Source: Psychrobacter sp. PG1
GTDB lineage: Bacteria > Pseudomonadota > Gammaproteobacteria > Pseudomonadales > Moraxellaceae
DNA length: 64,000 bases
Direction: 5' to 3'
NCBI RefSeq assembly: GCF_014897815.1
Contig: NZ_JABUZG010000055.1
Location: 36,729-100,728, forward strand
Shown: piece by piece, positions 1 through 9,264 of the stretch
Numbering within the stretch: the first letter of the stretch is position 1
How the letters are laid out: the number at the start of each line of letters is the position of its first letter
Made by a program: the position numbers and the translations under genes
The notes under the pieces: model-generated
Told to the model about the DNA's origin: nothing
What the model saw: only the letters and a program-made list of their open reading frames with translations
Databases searched by the model: none

Positions 1-71
1 TCATTTATAATAGTTAATCAATTTTGATAAGCTCATTGTAAGCACTGTATAGACGTAAAGGTAAGCGCGAA

Positions 72-135
72 ATGTTACCAGTGTATGAGCTATGTGAGGA
101 AAATCGTAGATTTGCTAATATGCAGGTAGAATAGG
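72..135 (+). pseudogene. possible remnant of a gene's 3' end (cyclase-like tail)
   Basis: After an in-frame stop at 39-41, the plus strand reads about 31 codons to a TAG at 133-135, with the first ATG at 72. The residues include K-G-K-R-E-M-L-P-V-Y-E-L, which resembles the C-terminal edge of class III nucleotide cyclase domains. All three plus frames carry stops between 8 and 41, so this cannot be the intact end of a gene entering from the left. It could be a decayed gene tail or chance. Confidence is low. Confidence 0.2.
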
Positions 136-263
136 TAAATGAAAGGTTACAAAGGTAGTGAAGTCGAAAACGCCATTTATATATTAAGGCATTTTTGGAT
201 ATCGACGCTCCCTAGTGTTGCTCCTCTCTACAGTAATTGCAAGTAATCGGAAAAAGCTGATCA

Positions 264-296
264 TAAAAAAACGTTGCTCATTTATAATAAGCAACG
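264..296 (-). terminator. Rho-independent terminator of mpl
   Basis: On the minus strand a 7-bp stem (CGTTGCT / AGCAACG, 272-278 and 290-296) is followed by a run of T (A-run 264-271 on the plus strand). It lies about 55 nt past the mpl stop. Confidence 0.8.
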
Positions 297-349
297 CTCT
301 TATTTAATACCAGAACTAGACCGGCTAGATTATTTGTTGCGTAGCTTTA

Positions 350-1855
350 TTAAGTGGCTTTATTACGTAGCGCAGTTAATAAGCGTTGATGAATACCTTC
401 AAAACCGCCATTCGACATAATCACAATGGCGTCACCCGCTTTTGCATGCGTGTCGATATGCTCGATGATAGCATCGATACTAGAGAGCACCTGTTGGTTG
501 CCCATGTTAGGATTTGCGCTATTGGCATTTTCAATGACTTCTTTTAAACCCCACTCCAGTCCTGTCGGCTCATACCATAAGGTATGATCGGCGAGAGCAG
601 CAGACTCAGCCAAGCTGTCTTGATGGATACCCATTTTCATGGTGTTACTGCGTGGTTCAATAATCGCCCAAATTCGTCTGTTCGCCAGTTTCTTCTTGGC
701 ACCATCTAAAGTCGTAGTAATGGCTGTAGGATGATGAGCAAAATCATCAAAGACTAAGATATCATTGACATCGCCAATCAGCTCCATCCGACGTTTAATG
801 CCCGCAAATGCTGATAACGCCGCGCACGCAGTTTTGACACTGACGCCGATGTTATAAGCTGCTGCGACAGCAACCAAGGCGTTATTCACATTATGCATGC
901 CGCTCATCGACCAATCGACGACTCCTGTGGCTTCTTCATCAGCAATATTAGCCATAAAACTAACCGCAAATTGACCACCATCTTCGCTGATAAGTTCAGC
1001 TTGCCAATCGCTACTATCTTTTGAGTGCTCATCGATAGTATGGGTGGTATGTGGCGCTGAGCCCAGTACGGTGGTCCGCCAAACGGGTGTCCAAACCCCT
1101 TTCGCTAACGTCTCCTCTAAGCTGGCAGTCGCTGTAGGCATAATGATTTTGCCCGTACTTGGAATCATGCGCACCATATGATGGAATTGGGTCTGAATAG
1201 CCTCAAGATCCACAAAAATATCCGCATGATCAAATTCTAGGTTGTTTAAAATAGCCGTACGCGGACGGTAATGAACGAACTTTGAACGCTTATCAAAAAA
1301 TGCAGAATCGTATTCATCCGCTTCGATAACGAAATAGCCAGTATTTACCGAATCGTCATTATCAATTTTGTCAGCACCCAAGTAACTGCTGTGAGCGAAG
1401 ACGTGCTGTAAATGCTCATCAGTGGTATCAACCAGTGGCACACCGCCGATTAAAAACCCAGTGTCGATACCCGCATAGTGCAATATCCAAGCGAGCATAG
1501 TCGTCGTCGTGGTTTTACCGTGAGTACCGGCAACGGCTATCACATGACGCGATTGTAATACCTGCTCAGATAAAAACTGTGGTCCTGAGGTATAGCGTAG
1601 ACCTGTGTCCAGCATATATTCGATGACATCCATACCGCGCTTCATGGCATTACCAACGACGACTAAATCTGGTGCTGGTTGTAAATGCTCTACCAGATAG
1701 CCTTGCTCAATGGTCACGCCCGCGTTTTCCAGTTGGGTGGACATCGGCGGATAAACGTTGGCATCTGAGCCCGTGACCGTATGCCCAAGCTCGCGCGCTA
1801 GCAATGCCAGCGAGCCCATAAAAGTACCACAAATACCAAGAATATGAATATGCAT
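350..1855 (-). CDS. mpl: UDP-N-acetylmuramate:L-alanyl-gamma-D-glutamyl-meso-diaminopimelate ligase
   Basis: Mpl re-attaches the murein tripeptide released during wall turnover to UDP-MurNAc in the cytoplasm, using ATP. It is a Mur-ligase relative of MurC. The sequence shows the N-terminal nucleotide-binding start (M-H-I-H-I-L-G-I-C-G-T-F-M-G), the ATP loop G-T-H-G-K-T-T-T-T-T and the D-D-F-A-H-H-P-T-A motif of the C-terminal domain. About 501 residues is slightly longer than the usual 450-460; the extra residues sit in a loop around the segment with D-K-I-D-N-D-D. An in-frame upstream ATG at 1900 would add 15 unconserved residues, so the ATG at 1853-1855 is preferred; GGAACG lies just upstream. 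The gene is monocistronic, with its own terminator. Confidence 0.93.
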   Translation of the reverse strand: MHIHILGICGTFMGSLALLARELGHTVTGSDANVYPPMSTQLENAGVTIEQGYLVEHLQPAPDLVVVGNAMKRGMDVIEYMLDTGLRYTSGPQFLSEQVLQSRHVIAVAGTHGKTTTTTMLAWILHYAGIDTGFLIGGVPLVDTTDEHLQHVFAHSSYLGADKIDNDDSVNTGYFVIEADEYDSAFFDKRSKFVHYRPRTAILNNLEFDHADIFVDLEAIQTQFHHMVRMIPSTGKIIMPTATASLEETLAKGVWTPVWRTTVLGSAPHTTHTIDEHSKDSSDWQAELISEDGGQFAVSFMANIADEEATGVVDWSMSGMHNVNNALVAVAAAYNIGVSVKTACAALSAFAGIKRRMELIGDVNDILVFDDFAHHPTAITTTLDGAKKKLANRRIWAIIEPRSNTMKMGIHQDSLAESAALADHTLWYEPTGLEWGLKEVIENANSANPNMGNQQVLSSIDAIIEHIDTHAKAGDAIVIMSNGGFEGIHQRLLTALRNKAT

Positions 1856-2167
1856 AGACGTTCCGTACGAGCTTAAATTAAAAGAATAAAAATGGAGCAT
1901 TGTCCCAAAAGTTACCGATATTAACCGTGGTGTATTCTAGGATACGCTCAACCTAATGATCATCAGTCTTGGCTATAATTAAAATATTATAAATGGTGGC
2001 GATGTTAACCGTGCTTCATGTACCAAACGTACTATTGACGCTCGCTTGCCTTATCTCTACTTTATATTGCTTCGACCCTATATTCTGTCACAAAAACAGC
2101 ATAGGTTCGCCAAATAGCAGCGTCGAAAACAAGCACTTATTGTAAAGTAAACACCGCATGATGACCA
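1856..2167. other. intergenic region upstream of mpl
   Basis: It should hold the mpl promoter on the minus strand. I see no convincing -35/-10 pair, no RNA gene and no repeat. Confidence 0.4.
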
Positions 2168-2198
2168 ATAAAAAACGCCCAGTAAGTAGGCGTTATTA
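2168..2198 (-). terminator. Rho-independent terminator of the NlpE-like gene
   Basis: On the minus strand AACGCC-(8 nt)-GGCGTT is followed by a T-run. It lies about 70 nt downstream of the stop at 2266. Confidence 0.8.
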
Positions 2199-2265
2199 AA
2201 AGAATGGTTTGGCTCATTGAGCATCACTATATTCAGAGCATCTAAATGTTTATGCCGCTATTTTA

Positions 2266-2937
2266 TTATTTACGCGACAGGGTATAGTCATTGTTAGGTT
2301 TTTTATGTTCATCCATTAAGACAAGATGATTGTCTTGAATATGATACGCTTCAATGTTTTTGTCTTCATAGACAATCGTAATCATATCATTGTCTTGACG
2401 ATAAACACCCGGCTCAAACAGGGGTGCATTCGGCATTTCGGGGTTGTTATCTATACTGGTTTTTAGCACTGAACCATCAGCGAACAAATTCAATGTAATA
2501 TCAGTGCTATCACAAGATTTACAGGGTACCATGCCACCATAATCGCCCATTAACGTGGCTTGTAACGTGCCATTACGCGGCTCTGAGCGTGTCAGCGATT
2601 GATGGGGATATGTACCGTTACTCGATTGGGCAGCCGCGATCAGCGATTGTCCTTCTGACACTTTATCTAGCTCACTACCCGCATTTAATAGATTGGTCTC
2701 TGACAAGTTCTCTGCGCTGGCTTGTGCGCTGTTCTCTTCTACATGATCGATAGGGGCGACCTTAGTCGTCATACCTTTATCGCCGCTAGACGAGGTACTA
2801 TCACAGCCGATGAGCAGCACACAGAGGGGCAGCGCTAGCAAGCAACAACCACCGCGTTTGAGGATAGTTAGCGTGTTAGAACAAGTAGGCAAAAAATATA
2901 TCATGGTCACACCAAAAAACAGTTTTTTAATAGTCAT
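2266..2937 (-). CDS. NlpE-like outer-membrane lipoprotein
   Basis: This is a probable envelope lipoprotein. From the ATG at 2937 a hydrophobic stretch (residues 30-44) ends in the lipobox L-I-G-C with Cys45, followed by a low-complexity Ser/Gly/Glu linker to about residue 110. The C-terminal half contains G-M-V-P-C-K-S-C-D-S-T-D-I-T-L-N-L. This matches the NlpE N-terminal barrel pattern (P-C-x-x-C-x-G-I/T...L-x-L), where a CxxC pair is characteristic; NlpE itself senses surface contact and lipoprotein traffic through Cpx in E. coli. The N-terminus before the signal core is long, so the internal ATG at 2904 is an alternative start. No cpx genes are nearby. The family is assigned from the motif; the function is inferred. 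Confidence 0.65.
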   Translation of the reverse strand: MTIKKLFFGVTMIYFLPTCSNTLTILKRGGCCLLALPLCVLLIGCDSTSSSGDKGMTTKVAPIDHVEENSAQASAENLSETNLLNAGSELDKVSEGQSLIAAAQSSNGTYPHQSLTRSEPRNGTLQATLMGDYGGMVPCKSCDSTDITLNLFADGSVLKTSIDNNPEMPNAPLFEPGVYRQDNDMITIVYEDKNIEAYHIQDNHLVLMDEHKKPNNDYTLSRK

Positions 2938-3392
2938 TCCAAATGATTATCGACACTATCGACAACTCAATACGTTGTCAAAAAGGAAAGATAATAGGAA
3001 GTATAAATGTTTAAATTAGAGTAGAAGACTACGAGACTACAAGTGCCATCTGAGGCTAGGCGGCGAGAAGAAGCTATCGGTAGCCTATCGCCAACCAGTC
3101 AATAGTGATGGATATTTAAAACGCTATTTTACCCATCAAAAGCAAATAAACTGTGTCAAGATATCAAAGGTTAAAGATATCTCTGTGGCCTTTTTGTTAT
3201 GATAGGTTTAGCCATGAGCTAAGAATAATGGTTTAACATTGATAGATATGACGAACCAAAATTATCGGAGATATTTAATAGTGGCTCATTAAAGAACAGA
3301 CGTCTAGTAATAAACACGCCTGTTCGTTTGGAAAAATGGATCTAGCAAAAACAAAGGATATAGCAAAAAGCAGCGTAGGGGCTAATTCGCTA
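2938..3392. other. intergenic region, no gene seen
   Basis: This 455-bp AT-rich spacer has stops in all frames. A short GATATC-(10 nt)-GATATC hairpin lies near 3160-3182 without a clear T-tract. It probably contains the promoter for the upstream-facing lipoprotein gene. Confidence 0.4.
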
Positions 3393-3920
3393 TCAAGCAA
3401 GACGGTTAGGGGCAACAGGTCGTAAAATGCGCCATAATATCAACCCGTGTACCACCAATAGCAGACTAAATAGAATCAAAGATTGTTCAGGAATGCTCAG
3501 ACCCATAAATGTCCACTCAACAGAGGCACATTCGCCAGAACCTGCAAAAACTTCTTTAAATACTTGCAAAATCGGTAGCGTATCTAACCAATAATCCAGC
3601 CCTGGGCCACAAGAAGGTACTTGATCGGCAGGTAGATGCTGTAGCCAAACATGACGTCCAGCCACGGCAGTCGCCCAGCCGATACCTGCTAAGCTACCAA
3701 GCCATAATACCAGTCTAACTGCCTTAGATTTAGGGTTGAATAATGCCGCTATCAAAGCAAAACTGCCCATGATTATGAGGCCAATACGCTGAAAAATACA
3801 CAGTGGGCAAGGCGAAAACCCCATATAGCGCTGTAAAAAAAACAGCGCAAAACTCATACCTATTACGGCTATTATCACCAAAAATATTTGCAAATTGCGG
3901 TAAGTGGTCAGCTTTAGCAT
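3393..3920 (-). CDS. dsbB: disulfide bond formation protein B
   Basis: DsbB is an inner-membrane quinone reductase that re-oxidises periplasmic DsbA. The 175 residues show four hydrophobic segments, the first periplasmic pair C38-P-L-C41 in the context F-S-P-C-P-L-C-I-F-Q-R, and a second pair spaced about 27 residues apart in the second periplasmic loop (S-C-G-P-G and G-E-C-A). The length is normal for the family. It follows gshA by 76 bp on the same strand with no terminator between them, so the two thiol-redox genes probably share a transcript. Confidence 0.92.
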   Translation of the reverse strand: MLKLTTYRNLQIFLVIIAVIGMSFALFFLQRYMGFSPCPLCIFQRIGLIIMGSFALIAALFNPKSKAVRLVLWLGSLAGIGWATAVAGRHVWLQHLPADQVPSCGPGLDYWLDTLPILQVFKEVFAGSGECASVEWTFMGLSIPEQSLILFSLLLVVHGLILWRILRPVAPNRLA

Positions 3921-3996
3921 CGGGCAGTTACTCTTATAAAATAGTCATCTATACACGTTAAGTGGCGGTCAGAACTCAGAACTCAGCAATCATAGC

Positions 3997-5580
3997 TTAG
4001 CGATATTGCTGTAAAAATTCCATAAAATCTTCAGTTTCGGCTTTTTCAATCTCAGCTTGCTGTAATATCGATTTTTCTGCCAACACTTCATATTTGGCTT
4101 GGGTGTTTGGGCTAAGCGTTTGCTGTAATAAAGACTCACGATGCTGCTGCGCCAAGGTAAAGCCAAGCTGCCATAAGCTGCCTAAACGTTGACTATCAGA
4201 GTTGACTTGTGCTGAAATGGTCGATTCAGAATGTCCTGCTTTGCCTTGCATTAACGCGACTGCTGCACGGTAGTCGTTGCCACCATAATGAGCATCAAGC
4301 AGTGCTGCCAATGGCTGCATACGCTCTAAATGCATCAGCATCCAGCTCTCAAGCAGTTGCTCTTCGCCGTTGTTTATAATGTGTAAGCCTTCGCGGCGAC
4401 CTTCGTTTACCACGCGCTCAAGATTGATGGCTAGGGTCTCTTCTTCCTCAGGTAACAGATCAGGAGAGTCGCTCAGCAGACAGTACAGCGCCATGACCTC
4501 TAAGAAACAAGCGCTAGACAGACGAATACCGACATCGCTATAAGGGTCTAGATCGATTGCACGGAACTCAACATAGGCGATACCGCGGCGCTCTAATGCT
4601 TCGGTCGGTGTCTCGCCGCTCATCGCGATTTGTTTGGGACGAATAGGGCTATAGTATTCATTTTCTATTTGTAAAATATGATTGTTGATTTGGATAGGGT
4701 TGCCATCGGCATCATCTAAGCCAAGCTTGGCAAAGCTTTCGTGCGGAGTCTGAATCGCACGGCGCAGTCCATCGACATACTCTGGCAGATAGTTATAACG
4801 AATATCGAGCTGTTCTTGCACACTATTAGTATAACCAAGCTTGCCCATACGTAGGCTGGTGGCAGCAGGCTTATAGTAGGTTGAGTCGTTTAGTAGCTCT
4901 AAATCATGCTCGCGACCAGCTAAGAAACAAGGACAAACGCTAGGGCTAGCACCCAGTAAATACAGTACCAAACTGGTCAGACGCTTAAAGTTACGGATAA
5001 GCCCTAAGTACTTTTCGTTTTTAAATTCTGTCAGCGTTTGCGCTTGTGCAGCAGGTATTTCAGCTTGCCAAACTTCAAATAATCCGTCACCAAAAGACAA
5101 GTTATAATGTAAACCTGCAATCGTTTGCATGCGGCGACCATAGCGAATACCAAGCCCGCTACGGTATAGCGTCTTGAGCTTACCCGTATTAGAGCTGCCA
5201 TAATTAGCCAGTGGGATGTCTTCATCATTCGATGACAGCATACAAGGCATAGACAGCGGCCACATCAACTCACCTTCAGGCATGGCTTGATAGACCAATA
5301 CATGCAACTGACGCAGCATGTTTAGCGTCTCTTTTGGTGAGGTTTTAGGGTCAGTAATTAGCTCAAGTAGGCTTTCTGAATAATCAGTTGTGATAAACGG
5401 ATGGGTGAGCTTTGAGCCAAGTTTGGCTGGATGCGGCGTCTGAGCCAAGTAACCATCGGGTCTTACGCGCAGCCCTTCTTTTTCGATACCGCGGAGCATG
5501 CCCGTTAAATGCTGGCTATCAAACCAATTAGGAATGTCAAAATTCACAAAGCTACTCGCAAAATTACTCATAATAGTCAT
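3997..5580 (-). CDS. gshA: glutamate-cysteine ligase
   Basis: GshA makes gamma-glutamylcysteine from glutamate, cysteine and ATP, the first step of glutathione synthesis. The 527 residues match the proteobacterial type 1 enzyme (about 518 in E. coli): G-I-E-K-E-G-L-R near the N-terminus, T-D-Y-S-E-S-L-L-E-L-I-T and the H-Y-N-L-S-F motif. The C-terminus ends in a charged helix. The first two possible ATG codons give M-T-I-M-S; either could be used. It is upstream of dsbB in a likely redox operon. Confidence 0.93.
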   Translation of the reverse strand: MTIMSNFASSFVNFDIPNWFDSQHLTGMLRGIEKEGLRVRPDGYLAQTPHPAKLGSKLTHPFITTDYSESLLELITDPKTSPKETLNMLRQLHVLVYQAMPEGELMWPLSMPCMLSSNDEDIPLANYGSSNTGKLKTLYRSGLGIRYGRRMQTIAGLHYNLSFGDGLFEVWQAEIPAAQAQTLTEFKNEKYLGLIRNFKRLTSLVLYLLGASPSVCPCFLAGREHDLELLNDSTYYKPAATSLRMGKLGYTNSVQEQLDIRYNYLPEYVDGLRRAIQTPHESFAKLGLDDADGNPIQINNHILQIENEYYSPIRPKQIAMSGETPTEALERRGIAYVEFRAIDLDPYSDVGIRLSSACFLEVMALYCLLSDSPDLLPEEEETLAINLERVVNEGRREGLHIINNGEEQLLESWMLMHLERMQPLAALLDAHYGGNDYRAAVALMQGKAGHSESTISAQVNSDSQRLGSLWQLGFTLAQQHRESLLQQTLSPNTQAKYEVLAEKSILQQAEIEKAETEDFMEFLQQYR

Positions 5581-5804
5581 CTATTGTTATTTATTATGGC
5601 GGCTCAAAACACGACTGGCGTTTGACCATAATGAAGGTAAATATTGGATTAAGAATGCCGTCAGTTTAGCTCAAAGCTGCCCTGAAAACCACGGACAATT
5701 ACAAATACGATAAGCTTTACAGGCGCTCATTCCTCTTGATTTTAATAGGTATTTCAATAAAAAATTTTATGCACAGCGCGTTACTTTTTTCTAAAAAACG
5801 CATA

Positions 5805-5839
5805 AAACAAGAAGCATCTACCTACGAGATAGATGCTTC
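5805..5839 (-). terminator. Rho-independent terminator of erpA
   Basis: A perfect 10-bp stem GAAGCATCTA / TAGATGCTTC (5811-5820 and 5830-5839) with a 9-nt loop is followed on the minus strand by TTGTTTTATG. It lies about 80 nt past the erpA stop. Confidence 0.75.
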
Positions 5840-5920
5840 AAAAGTACGACGTTAAGCGGTTTATGATAGCGTTGACTAACGAGGAAGGTATCTTGATCAA
5901 AAGTCATGCGTCTCGCCAAC

Positions 5921-6301
5921 TTAAATAGAGAAGGATGAGCCACAGCCACACGTGGTGGTGGCATTTGGATTGGTGACGATAAAGCGTGCGCCCTCTAACC
6001 CTTCAGTATAGTCAACGGTAGAGCCTTGTAAATACTGATAGCTTAGTGAATCGACGACCAAGGTTACATCGTCATTGTCAAAATTGGCATCGTCTTCATT
6101 CAGCTCATTGGCGAAGTTAAAGCCGTAAGAAAAACCTGAGCAGCCGCCGCCCGTCACATAGACACGCAACATCAGATCGCTGTCGCCTTCTTCTTCACGT
6201 AGACGTCGCACCTTTTGTGCAGCGCTATCGGTTAAGCTTAAAACAGTTGGGTCTACTGGCTGGCTGGCGCTTGGATTAAATTGGTTGGCTGATTCGTTCA
6301 T
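5921..6301 (-). CDS. erpA: iron-sulfur cluster insertion protein ErpA
   Basis: ErpA is an A-type carrier that passes Fe-S clusters to apoproteins. The 126 residues contain the conserved L-T-D-S-A-A-x-K-V core, the first cysteine in [10 protein letters not shown], and the C-terminal pair C-G-C-G-S-S-F-S-I. All three ligands are present. The frame is open 31 codons further upstream, but the ATG at 6299-6301 has a good Shine-Dalgarno (GAGGTAG, 5 nt away) and begins the family's conserved region with a short variable N-terminus. It stands alone, not in an isc cluster, as usual for erpA. Confidence 0.92.
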   Translation of the reverse strand: MNESANQFNPSASQPVDPTVLSLTDSAAQKVRRLREEEGDSDLMLRVYVTGGGCSGFSYGFNFANELNEDDANFDNDDVTLVVDSLSYQYLQGSTVDYTEGLEGARFIVTNPNATTTCGCGSSFSI

Positions 6302-6768
6302 ATCTACCTCAGTTGCTAGGATCAAATGCGGTCGTCCAGTTAGGGTTTGCAATGAAATAGTTGCAAATAAAGATACGCACGGCGTTTGATTCAATTGGGT
6401 GCTGTTATTATAGCGCTGCTATTGGTATGACTAATGGTGCATTATAAATATGATATCTGTGTCATTACAACGATTTGGTTGATAACGGGCACTTATCTCA
6501 TCGCAGTATATCATAATGGGGATATTGATTCGTTTGTCAAGAGTGACGCTACTGGCTGAAGGTGGCTGATTGATACTAGCGGTTATTATCCCCATAAACT
6601 CATGCTAAGAGAAAGACTTTTTGTGCGAATAAACACTTGGTTTTGAAATAGTTATTTAATCGTTTGCCTATGGGGCAAGCGTTTGAAATAATAGCCGCCA
6701 GTTAACATGCCAGATGTGTGTTTTTTATTGCCTTATATTTTATATTACTGTTGAGTTGAAGAGATTAT
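6302..6768. other. divergent intergenic region between erpA and yheS
   Basis: It carries the promoters for two divergent genes. A 9-bp inverted repeat ATGGGGATA / TATCCCCAT (6516-6524 and 6587-6595) encloses about 62 nt. No RNA gene was recognised. Confidence 0.45.
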
Positions 6769-8790
6769 ATGATCGAATTTAAAGACGTTGGTGTTCGCCG
6801 TGATGGTCGTGAGTTGTTTGCAGGGGCAAGCTTCCAGCTACATCCGGGCCACAAAGTTGGCTTGACGGGCAACAACGGCACCGGCAAATCTACCTTATTT
6901 GCCTTATTGTTGACGCGAATGGGCAGAGGAGATACCGAGGTCACGCTTGATAGAGGTGAAGTCAGTATTCCTGATAGCTGGCATGTGGCACACATGGCTC
7001 AGGAAGTCGGCGCTACAACGCAGTCTGCGATTGATTATGTATTGAGCGGTGATGAGCAGTGGTATGAGATTAATGCTTCTTTGAATGATTTGAGTAGCGT
7101 CAGTGATGAGCAGATCGGGGTATTGCATCAGCAGTTTGATGAAATTGATGGCTATCGTACGCCGACTAAAGCGGCCCAAATTATGGCAGGTCTTGGTTTT
7201 AATACCAGCCAGCATGAATTACCCGTAGAAGGGTTTTCGGGTGGTTGGCGCATGCGTCTAAACCTTGCCAAAACTTTGATGAGCCGTGCGGACTTAATGT
7301 TACTCGATGAGCCGACCAACCATTTGGACTTGGATGCGATCCTTTGGCTTGAGACATGGATCAATGCTTTTATGGGTCTCGTGATCGTCATCTCGCATGA
7401 CCAAGCATTCTTGGATGCGACTGTTGGTCATATTCTTCATGTAGAACAACAAAAAATCACGCTTTATACGGGTAACTATCAGCAATTTATTCGCACCCGT
7501 CATGAGCGTATGGCGCAGCAGCAGCAAGCCTTTGAGAAGCAAGAAGCGACCAAAGCACATTTGGATGACTTTATTCGTCGTTTCCGTGCTAAAGCCAGTA
7601 AAGCTAAGCAAGCACAAAGCCGTATCAAGCAGCTTGAGCGCATGGCTGAGCTGTCACCGATGATGGCGGACAACCCGTTCTCTTTCCGCTTTTATGAGCC
7701 AGCAAATATGAGCTCACCACTGATTGAGCTGACCAAAGCGGATATTGGCTATAGCGATACGCCACTTCTATATAATGCCAATGTGCAAGTAACGCCGGAT
7801 ACGCGTCTTGGCTTACTAGGTATGAATGGCGCAGGTAAATCAACATTGATTAAGGCATTGGTCGGTGAGCTTGGCGTATTAACAGGGACGTATCGTGTTT
7901 CGGATACCCTAAAATTAGGCTACTTTAACCAGCATCAAATGGATATCTTGGATGCCAAGGCAACACCGATAGAGATGTTGCGTCGTCTAGCTGGTAAAAC
8001 CTCTGATGCGATGTTACGCTCGTTTTTAGGCAGCTTTGACTTCCGCGGTGAGCGTATCGATACGCCGAGTGAGCTATTCTCTGGTGGCGAGCGTGCGCGT
8101 TTGACGCTGGCATTGATTGTTTGGCAACGTCCGAACGTTCTGGTACTCGATGAACCGACCAACCATTTGGACTTACAAATGCGCCAAGCGTTGACCATCG
8201 CCTTGCAAGGATTTGAGGGGGCAGTGGTACTGGTTTCGCATGATCGTGAGTTGATTGCTAACGTCTGTGATGAGCTGTTTTTGGTACATGATGGTCAAAT
8301 CGAGGAGTTCGATGGTGACATCAGCGACTACGGTAAGTGGCTGGCAGAAAAGCGTAAGCAAGAGAACTCATCAGATAAAAGTACCAGTAAGAAGAAAAGT
8401 AAAAAAGAGAGTAAGAAGTTCGTTTCACGTGAAACAGATAATGGTCAAGTGAGTAATAAAGCACCTGATAATTCATCAAAAATTAAAGCGACGACGCCTA
8501 CGCTTAGTAAAGATGCGCAGCGCAAATTGGCGGCTGAACAACGCAAACTCACCGCGCCTATTCGCCGTGAGATAGAAGAGATAGAAAAGGCATTGGCTAA
8601 AATTGATGGACAGCTCGTGACCCTTGAAGAAAAACTGGCTGATACGGATTTGTACGAAGAAGGTCGCAAGTCTGACTTGCTGTTATTACTTAACGAGCAA
8701 ACGGCATTGCAGCAGCAGCACAGTGACAATGAAGAAAAACTATTGCTTTTGATGACGACCTTAGAAGAAATGGAAGCGGGTTTTGAGTAG
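6769..8790 (+). CDS. yheS: ABC-F family ATPase YheS
   Basis: This is a soluble ABC-F protein with two ATPase domains and no membrane domain; family members act on the ribosome during translation. The sequence is collinear with E. coli YheS throughout. It has Walker A G-N-N-G-T-G-K-S-T (34-42) and G-M-N-G-A-G-K-S-T, signatures F-S-G-G-W-R-M-R-L and F-S-G-G-E-R-A-R-L, and two L-D-E-P-T-N-H-L-D motifs. The inter-domain linker is R-F-R-A-K-A-S-K-A-K-Q-A-Q-S-R-I-K. A Lys/Ser-rich linker (about 530-590) joins the second ATPase to a C-terminal coiled coil, and a parS-like palindrome lies in its DNA at 8421-8436. The 673 residues are slightly longer than in E. coli because of this linker. Confidence 0.92.
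   Translation: MIEFKDVGVRRDGRELFAGASFQLHPGHKVGLTGNNGTGKSTLFALLLTRMGRGDTEVTLDRGEVSIPDSWHVAHMAQEVGATTQSAIDYVLSGDEQWYEINASLNDLSSVSDEQIGVLHQQFDEIDGYRTPTKAAQIMAGLGFNTSQHELPVEGFSGGWRMRLNLAKTLMSRADLMLLDEPTNHLDLDAILWLETWINAFMGLVIVISHDQAFLDATVGHILHVEQQKITLYTGNYQQFIRTRHERMAQQQQAFEKQEATKAHLDDFIRRFRAKASKAKQAQSRIKQLERMAELSPMMADNPFSFRFYEPANMSSPLIELTKADIGYSDTPLLYNANVQVTPDTRLGLLGMNGAGKSTLIKALVGELGVLTGTYRVSDTLKLGYFNQHQMDILDAKATPIEMLRRLAGKTSDAMLRSFLGSFDFRGERIDTPSELFSGGERARLTLALIVWQRPNVLVLDEPTNHLDLQMRQALTIALQGFEGAVVLVSHDRELIANVCDELFLVHDGQIEEFDGDISDYGKWLAEKRKQENSSDKSTSKKKSKKESKKFVSRETDNGQVSNKAPDNSSKIKATTPTLSKDAQRKLAAEQRKLTAPIRREIEEIEKALAKIDGQLVTLEEKLADTDLYEEGRKSDLLLLLNEQTALQQQHSDNEEKLLLLMTTLEEMEAGFE
8421..8436. 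other. parS-like centromere site (ParB-binding palindrome)
   Basis: CGTTTCACGTGAAACA matches the widely conserved chromosomal parS consensus TGTTTCACGTGAAACA at 15 of 16 positions; only the outermost base differs. It lies in the low-complexity linker of yheS, where the protein tolerates variation (codons for F-V-S-R-E-T). ParB spreads from such sites, and SMC is loaded there. Binding is inferred, and no parA/parB is in the window. Confidence 0.75.
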
Positions 8791-8863
8791 AGAGCTGTTC
8801 GCTATAGTAAATAACAGGTTTTGATTGTTTTTTAAGCTATTTTTACTTGATAAAGACAGTCAC

Positions 8864-8895
8864 AAAAAAGGGAGAGCGCTGGCTCTCCCTTTTTT
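8864..8895. terminator. bidirectional terminator between yheS and the rlpA-like gene
   Basis: A-run, GGGAGAG-(6 nt)-CTCTCCC, T-run. It is symmetrical and serves both convergent genes. Confidence 0.9.
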
Positions 8896-8901
8896 ATTAC
8901 G

Positions 8902-9264
8902 TTATTCCTTACGGTATTTACCATCACCATAAGACAGTATTTCCATTGTGGTCGTACATAACTGACAGTTTATTTGACCAGCAGCGGCTTTCGATAAATC
9001 CAAAATACGACCCCGAATGAAAGGGCCTCTATCGGTAATTTTTACGATTACACTCTGCTTTGTCTTCTTGTTGGTCACTTGTACCTTCGTACCAAACGGC
9101 AACGTGCGATGCGCAGCGGTCAAAGAGTTCATGTTGAAGATACTACCACTAGCGGTGCGTTTACCGTGGAACTGACTGCCGTAATAACTGGTGTTTCCAG
9201 CAAAAACGGTGGTACTCAGCAGTAGTGATAATGTGATAACCAAAGACTTGATTAAATAAGACAT
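8902..9264 (-). CDS. small secreted RlpA-like double-psi beta-barrel protein
   Basis: It has a Sec signal peptide (1-22, V-F-A before G23) and then almost only a double-psi beta-barrel: Y-Y-G-S-Q-F-H-G-K-R-T-A-S-G near the start, A-H-R-T-L-P-F-G-T-K-V-x-V-T-N, and the K-I-T-D-R-G-P-F motif with the conserved Asp. At 120 residues it lacks the lipobox and the C-terminal SPOR domain of true RlpA, so septal targeting through denuded glycans is not expected. RlpA homologues are lytic transglycosylases in Pseudomonas; whether this minimal form is active is unknown. Two cysteines in the C-terminal part (C-Q-L-C) may form a disulfide. Confidence 0.8.
   Translation of the reverse strand: MSYLIKSLVITLSLLLSTTVFAGNTSYYGSQFHGKRTASGSIFNMNSLTAAHRTLPFGTKVQVTNKKTKQSVIVKITDRGPFIRGRILDLSKAAAGQINCQLCTTTMEILSYGDGKYRKE

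Noticed and set aside
6516-6595. ATGGGGATA / TATCCCCAT inverted repeat as a mobile element
   Set aside because: The arms are only 9 bp, with no other structure and no second copy seen in the window; listed only within the intergenic note.
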